DNA of 64,000 nt from Elephas maximus indicus (taxonomy: Eukaryota; Chordata; Mammalia; Proboscidea; Elephantidae): NCBI RefSeq assembly GCF_024166365.1, contig NC_064822.1:108682823-108746822 (forward strand), read 5' to 3'. The position numbers and the translations under genes are program-made. The notes beneath the pieces were generated by a model, which was not told the origin of the DNA, searched no databases, and saw nothing but the letters and a program-made list of their open reading frames with translations. Below are positions 52,117 through 64,000 of this stretch, one piece after another (the stretch's first letter is position 1; every line of letters starts with the position of its first letter).

Positions 52117-52195
52117 AGGTGCGTGCAGAGCAGCCCTTCCTCCAGCGGCAGTGGCAGGCTTTGTGTACCGATCTGCAGCTGCATCAGTGGGTGAG
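52117..52195 (-). promoter_or_regulatory. ITGB7: Candidate ITGB7 noncoding exon 1 and leukocyte-type promoter
   Basis: A minus-strand donor CACCT|GTGAGTACC (exon end 52117) lies 3.8 kb upstream of the first coding exon, where a noncoding leader is expected. Just upstream (52208-52216) is GAGGAAGTG, a PU.1/ETS core, which would suit a leukocyte-specific TATA-less gene. Inferred from signals only. Confidence 0.4.
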
Positions 52196-52404
52196 GAGGC
52201 TGCAGAGGAGGAAGTGACACGCCCTGGGGTGGGGGAGACTTGAGGGTGTGGGAGTGACTGATCTAGGTGAAGGTGGTACAGATAGGGTTGGGGCTGGGGC
52301 GAAAGAGTGAATGATAAAGGGATCTGGGAGAAGGAAGCAAGAAAGCTTACCTATTGAGCTATTGAGCACTTACCATGTGCTGGGTGTATCATGACCGTAA
52401 ACTA

Positions 52405-52557
52405 AAAAAGTTGCCATCAAGTGGATTCTGACTCATAGAGACCCTGTAGGACAGAGTAGAACTGCCCCACAGGGTTTCCAAGGAGCAGCTGGTAGATTTG
52501 AACTCCCGACATTTTGGTTAGCAACCAAACACGTAACCATTGTGCCACCAGGGCTCC
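52405..52557 (-). repeat. AfroSINE
   Basis: GTTGCCATCAAGTGGATTCTGACTC through GTGCCACCAGGGCTCC. Fragments of further copies lie at 52695-52770 and 52803-52835. Confidence 0.9.
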
Positions 52558-52924
52558 ATGATGTTAAATAGATGTTAGTATTTGCCCCCATTTTAGGGAT
52601 GTAGAGATTGAAGCTTAGAAGCAATAAGTAAAGAATTTAGCCCAAGGTCACATAGCTAGTTAAGTGGCTGGAAGTAGACAGCCAGCCTTTCTTCTGAGGC
52701 ACCTTTGGGTGGACTCGCACCACCAATCTTTAGGTTAGCAGCCAAGTGTGTTAACTGTTTGAACCACCTACAGACTTTAGGAATATGATAAAAATAAAGT
52801 AAAAAACCGTTGCCTTTGAGTCAATTCTGATTGGCAGTATTTATTTTTTATTTATTTATTTTTACTGTAGGGAAGGAGATATGAAAAACTATTGATCATT
52901 TTGAAAACTCTGTGTTCCATTGTA

Positions 52925-53140
52925 TCATAGTAGGTGCTTAACTTCAAGGGCTCTGGAGTCAAAACTGCCTGGGTTCAGATCCCACCTCTACCACTTATTA
53001 GCTGTGGGATCTAAGGTAACTTACCCCTTCCTGTGGTTGTTTTCTTATCTGTCAAGTGAAGCTCATAGGATTGATGTAAAAATTAAATAATTCATATCAA
53101 TTGCTTAGAACAGTGCCTGGCATGCACTAAGGGCTTGGTA
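52925..53140 (+). repeat. MIR SINE
   Basis: gggctctggagtcaaaactgcctgggttcagatccc ... gaacagtgcctggcatgcac, including the tRNA-like head. Confidence 0.75.
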
Positions 53141-54300
53141 AGAGAAGCAGTAGGGATGAGAAGTAATGGAGGTGGGAAGCAGAAAGACTTTGAGAAATAC
53201 AAGGGCTAGGCAGCTAGAAAGTTGGAGAGGGGGAAGGGCACAAACTCAGGCTCTGAGAATGAGATTGGAGGTCCCAGGGGCCAAGATGGGAAGGCCTGGA
53301 AGAGGCAAAATGAGGAACTGGGAGAAGCAGAGTGTACTGAGGCAATCTTGAAGCCTGCAAGGAGATCTGCTTGCAGGTTGATGAGATTCGCCCCCTGCCC
53401 ACGCTTGACCACAGGGAGCTTTGAAAGGAAACTGAACCCTGAATTCTGGTTCACAGTTCTGTTTCCCCTACAGGCACTCCTTGAGGGGAGGGACCAGCTC
53501 CACAGGACTCCCTGCTGTAGCCACAGCACCTAGCACAGTGCCCATCTCACAGTAGGTCCTCAATAAATGTCAGATGGGTTGTAGCTGCTGGTAGGAGGCA
53601 GTTGGGGGAGAAAGGGCAGTGGGAGAGGCTCTTCTACCCTGCCCCCACAGCCAGGGAGGTTACCATGGCAATGGCCCCTCCTTCCCCCAGGCCCTGTGGT
53701 TTCCTCTGTAGCTTCTTTCACTTTCTTCTTCTGCTTTGCCCCCACTCCGCTCTCCTCCCTGTAACCCTCTATCCAGCCTCCACATCCTCAACTTCCCTCT
53801 CCCATATGCACACAGATCACGGGTGAAGAACGCCAAGGACAAAGCAGGCAAGGCACTGTCTCAGGGAAGCAGGTGGGTCACAGGGGAGGTAAGAGGCCAA
53901 GGGAGTGACAGTGAGGTTGGAGGGGGTCCAAAGGCAAAGCATCCTAGGGGCAGGGAGAGCTATTAGGAGAGAAGGTAACAATGGGGTCATAGAGGGTGAG
54001 TGGAGGTCGGTCATGGGGTGAAGACAGGAATCAGAAGGGGTAGAGGGAGTGAGTCATAAGGTGATAATGGGGTCACAGGTATGAGTGCTCTCTGGGTGAG
54101 AGGCTGGGATACAACAGAAACACTGTAACACATGCAGGCTGTGCTTTTAAACTTTTCTAGGGCCAGGAACCTCCCTAAGAACAAAAGGAGAGTGCAATGG
54201 ACCCTTCCCCAGAAAAGGGCAGATCTGCACATACACATAACTGGGAGGGGAAGGAGGGGAACATGTTCAGAGACCTCTGAAGCCCATTCATGGCTTCCCT
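53141..54300. other. ITGB7-RARG intergenic, nothing recognised
   Basis: GA-rich sequence. cctcaataaatgtcag at 53559 is an L2/MIR-like tail. Confidence 0.4.
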
Positions 54301-54306
54301 GAGGTC

Positions 54307-54462
54307 CATAAAACTCACTGCCATAAAGTTGATTCCGACTCATAGCAACACTACAGGACACAGGAGAACTGATGCATAGGGTTTCCAAGGAGTGGCTGTG
54401 GATTAGAACTGCCGACCTTTTGGTTAGCGGTTGAATGCTCAATCTCTACACCACCAGAGGTC
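54307..54462 (-). repeat. AfroSINE downstream of RARG
   Basis: AACTCACTGCCATAAAGTTGATTCC through CTACACCACCAGAGG. Confidence 0.9.
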
Positions 54463-54699
54463 CATAGGATCCAATGTTAAGAACCATACTTCTTGACTGG
54501 GAGGCACCTGACACTCAGTTGCCCCCACACCTGGCCCCATCTGATTCAGGTGCATTTTCATCCCATTTCCTTTGTTCCTCTAAGCAAGCTGCCAAATCCA
54601 GTAGTTTAGTTTACCCTCGTCACCCAGTTCCCTCTCCATCCAGCTTCCCAGCCCATTGGCCAGTCATTTCCCCTACCACCTCCTAGAGGGAGCCACATG

Positions 54700-55798
54700 C
54701 TATGAGTTTCCATCACTTTATTTTGCAAAAATAGAAAACTCAGCAACACGCGATACAGCTGGGTGGAGGGGAGATGTAAACAGAGGGGTAGGGGACAGCA
54801 CCCTGACCCCCCAGAGAAAAAGGGGAGCCAGTGGGAATCTTATTCGGCAGCTAAATACAAACTGGGGATTGGAGGAAGAAGGGAGGAATCACAGGGGCCC
54901 CGGGCTCCCCCTCCCAAGACCCCTGGAGGAGGGGTCAATTCCAGGGTGTAAACAAAAGCTAATAAATAAATAGAGGCTTCCTCTGGGTCAGGGTGGGATC
55001 AGCTAAGCAGCGCCTCTCCCTGGGCCAAGCTGCTCTGGGGTCAAGGGGGAAGGCACTAAGGGGAGAGGGATCCCCTGGCCCCTCTGTAGTGTAGGAGGGT
55101 CCCTGCCCCATGGCTGAGATGGGGGGCAGAGGGAGCCCAAGGCACATGGCAGGGCTGGGGGAGGGGCTTGTAACGGAGGGCACAGGGTAAACTCTGGACC
55201 CAAGCAAAGAGGTGCAGACTGGACCTGCATCTGTCCCTTTCACCCTCTGGCCCCCACAGAAATGCAGGGTCCAGCCTGCCCCCACCCTGAACCTAGCACA
55301 GGGATGGGTGCACAGAGGGCAGCGTGCACCCAGCAGGTGCATTACGCAGCATTAGGCACCAAGGGTAGGGGCAAGAGAGTGGGCTCAGCCCTCCCCTTGC
55401 ACCCCCATTTGGTCTCTAGTGTTCCCGTTTGCTCCCAGAGGCCTAAGCACCTGGCAGGGGGAGGGCTGTGAATGGCAGGATTTTCCTCCTGCCCCAGGGA
55501 GCCTGGGACCCTGGTATCTGAGGGGCAGCGCTGAGATTTTAGAGTCCAGACCCAGGCTCACCCCTCTGCCCTCTCTCCTGGTGGGAGCAGGGCAGGCCCC
55601 CGGAATTGGAGGGGGAGCCAGTCAGAGCAAGAAGGGGGTGAACAAGGCACCCCTGGAAACTTTGGCAAAAACAAGGAGCTGGCTGGAAGGGGTGGGGAGA
55701 GGGCAGAACAGGTCCTCTCCCAGTCACTGATGGTGTCTGGGAGATGGTCAGTCTGCTGCCTGGAGCCCCAACCCCCACAGCAGGGGAAGTCAGGGGCC
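54700..55798 (-). other. RARG: RARG 3' UTR with poly(A) signal
   Basis: GC-rich unique sequence downstream of the stop. AATAAA on the minus strand is at 54722-54717 (context GCAAAATAAAGTGATGG). No competing gene is seen. Confidence 0.7.
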
Positions 55799-60047
<4,249 letters not shown>

Positions 60048-60194
60048 CTGGGGGGAAAGGAGTGATGTGAAGGTTGAGGGAGAAGGACCTCTCAGGTCTC
60101 CAGGAGTCCTCATCATACATACTCCAATCCACTTCCTCCTCCAGCCCAGTGGTGACAACGCCATCACTACCACAGTGCACTAGTCCCAACAACC

Positions 60195-60670
60195 ATGGAT
60201 AGCCCTACAGAAAACATTCCAAGAAACCCCCTAACAACCACTATTACTACAGCTCATTGGGATCCTAGCCCACCTCTCCTGGTTTGGCCAACCTCTGCCA
60301 CAATAATGCCAGCCCTAGCCCTATATGACACTGCTCAATTCTCTAAATTCCAGGCCAAGGCCATCCTAGAAGTTAGCTTCTCTGGGCCTCAGTTTCCCCA
60401 ACTATAAAGTGAGTTAAGTTATGGCCCTGCCAGTTCTGCAGTCTCTAGTAGCCCCCAGGTCTTTCCCTGTCACTTTGGCCACTCTTTGTCAGGTAGTCTA
60501 CCTCCCACCATCCTCCTCCCCATGATACAATAGATTTGGGGGCGGCAGGCAATTACAGGCCACCTGTAGCCGGCAGCTGGAAGAATGACCTGCTGGGATA
60601 ATCAGTTGGTAGAACAGGACCTCATTTTCTCTCAAGTAGTACCGGGTAGATAATCCTCGAGCTTCTCCCT
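60195..60670. other. RARG intron, nothing recognised
   Basis: A MIR-like snippet (cctcagtttccccaactataaagtg) lies at 60388-60412; otherwise unassigned. Confidence 0.4.
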
Positions 60671-60673
60671 CAT

Positions 60674-60956
60674 GTTGTTGTTAGCTGCCATCGAGTCGGC
60701 CCCCAGACTCATGGAGACCCCACGTGTTAGAGCAGAACTGAGCTCCATAGGATTTTCTTGGCTATCATCTTTATGGAAACAGATTACCACCAGGACTTTC
60801 TTTCGCAGTGCTGCTGGGTAGGTTCCAACCGTCATCCTTTTCGTTGGTAAAAAAAAAACTCATTTTCGTTGAGCTGATTTTGACTCGTAGCGGCCCTATT
60901 GGACAGAGTAGAACTGCCCCAGAGATTTGGTTGGTAGCCGAATGCTACCCAGGGAC
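60674..60956 (-). repeat. Two AfroSINEs in RARG intron
   Basis: Long-form copy 60674-60838 (TGTTGTTGTTAGCTGCCATCGAG) and a shortened standard copy 60851-60956. Confidence 0.85.
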
Positions 60957-61074
60957 ATTTTACCCCTCCTACCATTCCTCGAATAACCGCTAATGTCCTT
61001 TTCCACAAAAGCCACTGAAACAGTGAAGCAAATGGGATATAGATGTCAGGAAGGTAGGTCAGGGGATATGCAAT

Positions 61075-61170
61075 GGCCTTATTTTACACCTGAAGAAACT
61101 GAGGTCAAGGGAGGGAAGTGGCCAGCCCAGAGCCACACTACCAGTAAAAGGAGGAGGCAAGGTTCTCTGG
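61075..61170 (-). repeat. MIR fragment
   Basis: attttacacctgaagaaactgaggtcaagggagg. Confidence 0.6.
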
Positions 61171-62299
61171 TCTTCTAACTAGATCTAAATGCCCATAAGG
61201 CAGAGAAGCTGGGGAATGGGACACTGGGGTATTTGCTTAGATCCTCAGGTGTAGAAACTGTTGGGGGTGGGGTACAGCAAACCAGAGAAGTCAGGTGACA
61301 GTGGGTATACAGGGCTGATGGGGGAGGGGATGTGTCTCAATCACAGCTCAAAAGGGGTCTCAGCCCATGCCTCAGATAGCATGTGGAGGGCACCCTCTTT
61401 GCAGGGGGCTGCTGAGTAATCTTTTTTGTGTGTGTGGTTGATCTTCAGAGACTAGGAGAATCTATAAATTATTCAACCTGTAAAACCTGTTACCCAAACC
61501 TGGAAGGCCCGATTTAATGCAAGAAAACCCTAAGACCTCCCTAAAAAGTATCCCATACGCCCAGCTCATGAACATCTTCTTTCTAACCCTCTGCAGCCCG
61601 CCTGGTAAGAAGTCTGCTCAAATGCAGCCAGAAGGGCAGAAGGAAAGTCCAGGATGCCTAGGTTCCAGCCTAGCTCCATCCACCCAACGAGAGGGAAGCC
61701 CTCCCCACCCCCAACACACACACACACACACACACACACTCAATTAACATAAGAATCCTGCTGGAGTGAGATTCCCCCATGAAAAAGGAGAGAAAGCAGG
61801 GAGGAAAGAAGGGCACTTGGGTCTATTCAAGACTGGGGGCAGGGGACTCCAGAAGGGCTCCTGTTAAGAGATGTGGGGAGGGCTGGGATATCTTTCAGGA
61901 CCTCCCCTCCTCTCCACAGGCCCACCATGTTGTCCTCTGAGGGTACATGTCTGCCCAAGGGCCTGTGCGTGGGGTGGTGCTCACTCCAGTGCTGACGCTC
62001 TCCTGCCCGCAGAGCGCTGCCTCATTTCCTCTCTTACGCAAGGGTCTGGGTGCGGTCAGACTGGCATGGGGCAGTGTCAGCCAATTATAAGACTGGAGGC
62101 CACAGGGAGGCAGGCCTGGGGGCAGCTTTTCCCATCTAAGTGGTACTGTCAACCCATTCTCAACACCCCTGTGGCACATTCCCGGCTCCCTGAACCCTAA
62201 AGCGCATCCCAGTGACTCTGAGGTCAATTGGGGGGTGGACGGTGCAAGAAGGCAAACTGAATCTACTCCACCTGGACTCCCTCTTCAGCCCTGGGCTAA
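61170..62299. other. RARG intron, no coding feature
   Basis: Apart from the microsatellite, unique sequence. CCAATTATAAG occurs at 62080-62090, of unknown meaning. Confidence 0.4.
61712..61740. repeat. (CA)n microsatellite
   Basis: About 14 uninterrupted AC units. Confidence 0.9.
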
Positions 62300-62464
62300 G
62301 ACCCACCACGGGGATGCTGCTTCTGCCCATGGCAGGAACCCCTTGGCCGGACTGGCTAGGCCAGGGCAGGGGCCCCTGCTGAGGAGGAGGGGTGTGGGCT
62401 CTAGGTTTTTCTCCTTTTAAAGCCCAAATTGCTGAAATTGAGGAAATTCCTGGCCAGGCTGAGC
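62300..62464 (-). repeat. RARG intronic duplicated block, copy B
   Basis: Homologous to copy A but with about 37 extra bases (around 62332-62370). A minus-strand TTATAAAG lies at 62488-62481, just upstream in the direction of RARG transcription. Confidence 0.8.
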
Positions 62465-62479
62465 GGAGCTTCAAACAAA

Positions 62480-64000
62480 CTCTTTATAACCGGCTGTAAA
62501 CGCTCCCAGCTGCGAGGCCCAGGCTGAGAAGCCCAGGACTCTCGGTCTGACACACATCTCCCTGGAGAATGGAGAGACACACACTCTCTGAAATGACAAC
62601 AGCACATAGGGCACAAACCAGGCATATCGATGGGCTTTTATACCACGACCAGACCCTGGCACAGAGGAACACACAGGCAAAAAGGCACACTCATTCGAGC
62701 CGCATGAGGGAGGTGAATGCACAAGTCACAAAGCCGATACGCAACACCAGCACTGGAGTTCGTATTTGCAAGTGAGCAGCTACCACCATAAAAACACCCA
62801 GCCTGCCAACACAGCACCAAGACTCCAGCCTCCAAACATGCACAAACACACCATCCGGCCCTCCCCTCAGAGGACCTCTTTCCTTCCCTGGTTTAGACAC
62901 ACAGGTCTAAACTACTTTCCCTCTGAAAGTGTGTGGGAGCAGGCCCGAGGCTGGTTTTGTCTGGCTCACCAGGACCCTAGAGGCCAAATTATTAGTCCAA
63001 ATTTAAATACAAAAACATAATGCCAGCCTGAAAAGGGCTGGGGTCTCCACCCAGCCCCCACAAAAAGCCCTTCCTGGGAGATGCCTCTACCTTCGCCCCC
63101 ACCCTCACCTACCCTTGTTTCCCATCCTATTGGGCAATGAGAGGAAGATTAAGAATTCTCAAAGATTTGGTGCAAAGCAATAGTTCGAGGCTTTCTCCAC
63201 CCTTTAAATGCCACACTTTTCATTCTTGCCTCATCCCAGCCAAGACTACGGTCTCCTGTTTGCCACCTCCCTCTTCAGGCTCCCAGTCTTTAAATCTGAG
63301 CAGTTCTGTTCTAGAACCAAAGACAAAAAAAAACAGCCTAACTTGTAAACAGCGCTGCCGAGTGCCAAGGAGCGAGGCGCGTTGGCGGGGGCTCAGTGAC
63401 CCGGCGTGCGCACTCCCCCAGCGCCCGCGCCCCGCCCGCCGCCCGCCCCTTCTGAGCGTGCCCTACACCCCTCGTTCCTAGACGTCGGCACCGGGGCTGC
63501 AAGCGCAGCTCCAGTCCAGGGCAAATTTGGGGGGGTGTTTCAGGCTTCCCTCTCGGCCCCTCCCCATACCTCACCCCCGCCAAGCACTGTAGCCCAGGCT
63601 TCAAAGACGCCTCTCATCTGGACTTCATTTTTACTGCCTCTCAGTCAGTCCCCAGCTTTTTATTACCGGTCTGGAAAGGGGTTCCAGGGCCCCAGGCCTG
63701 GCATCTCCCGTTTCACAGAGGGGAGAGGATGGATATTTGGGGACCCAGTACTTGTACTCCCACTGCCATCTCCAGGCCACCCCACTGCACACACAGACTT
63801 CGCTTTAAACTTTCCGCTTCCTGCTGAAGTTGTGTGTGTTGGAGCCATAGGGAAAGTCACTGCTCTTCACACAACCGCAACACACATTTACAAACTTTTT
63901 TCTTTCTGAAATGGGGCGTGGGGGCAGAGCCCAGCTTTCTCCCTATGCGCACAGCCCCTTCCACGCCGCGCGGAGGACACACAGGATGCACTCTCGCACA
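62480..64000. other. RARG upstream intron or promoter-side sequence; GC-rich 63340-63490
   Basis: A short CG-rich patch (GCGCGTTGGCGGGGGC, GCGCCCGCGCCCCGCCCGCC) lies at 63360-63445 and CG-rich sequence returns at the right edge (63960-63975). Neither known RARG N-terminal exon is recognised. Confidence 0.4.

Noticed and set aside
60050-64000. RARG gamma-1 or gamma-2 N-terminal coding exons
   Set aside because: Searched by eye for both known N-terminal peptides on the minus strand; nothing matched. They should lie beyond the right edge.

Overview
This is a mammalian nuclear window, almost certainly from an afrotherian and most likely an elephant or other paenungulate. About thirty copies of AfroSINE, a tRNA-derived SINE confined to Afrotheria, are scattered through it, with afrotherian L1, RTE and MaLR-type LTR copies. 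The unique sequence matches human 12q13.13 in gene order and orientation: CSAD (-), ZNF740 (+), ITGB7 (-), RARG (-). Human family comparisons are from memory; no search was run.

Layout. 1-4600: repeat-filled intron of CSAD. 4601-7967: seven exons for CSAD residues 1-234, read leftward; the rest of the gene, including the PLP-lysine exon, lies off the left edge. 8-29 kb: the CSAD 5' UTR intron, swollen by L1, L2, MaLR and AfroSINE insertions. About 29.2-30.0 kb: a CpG island that looks like a shared CSAD/ZNF740 promoter. 29.5-39.1 kb: ZNF740, with its coding sequence complete at 193 codons, plus a 3 kb 3' UTR. 39.56-48.35 kb: all coding exons of ITGB7, 798 codons when joined, with a candidate noncoding first exon near 52.1 kb. 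54.7-60.05 kb: the last seven RARG exons (DNA-binding domain, ligand-binding domain and F region). The alternative N-terminal RARG exons are not visible and should lie beyond 64 kb.

The four genes do not form a pathway. CSAD makes hypotaurine from cysteine sulfinate, ZNF740 is a small zinc-finger protein, ITGB7 is the beta chain of the leukocyte integrins alpha4beta7 and alphaEbeta7, and RARG is a nuclear receptor. Retinoic acid is known to induce gut-homing alpha4beta7, so the ITGB7-RARG adjacency is suggestive, but nothing in the sequence links them.

Points worth a second look: a GC-AG intron in ZNF740 with a competing GT donor 4 bp downstream; a predicted Gly-to-Cys change in CSAD at a conserved TGHP motif, caused by the last base of an exon; a duplicated 130-165 bp block inside RARG, one copy abutting the acceptor of the second DNA-binding exon; and several nested insertions of datable order. 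I found no CRISPR array, operon or clearly new multigene system.
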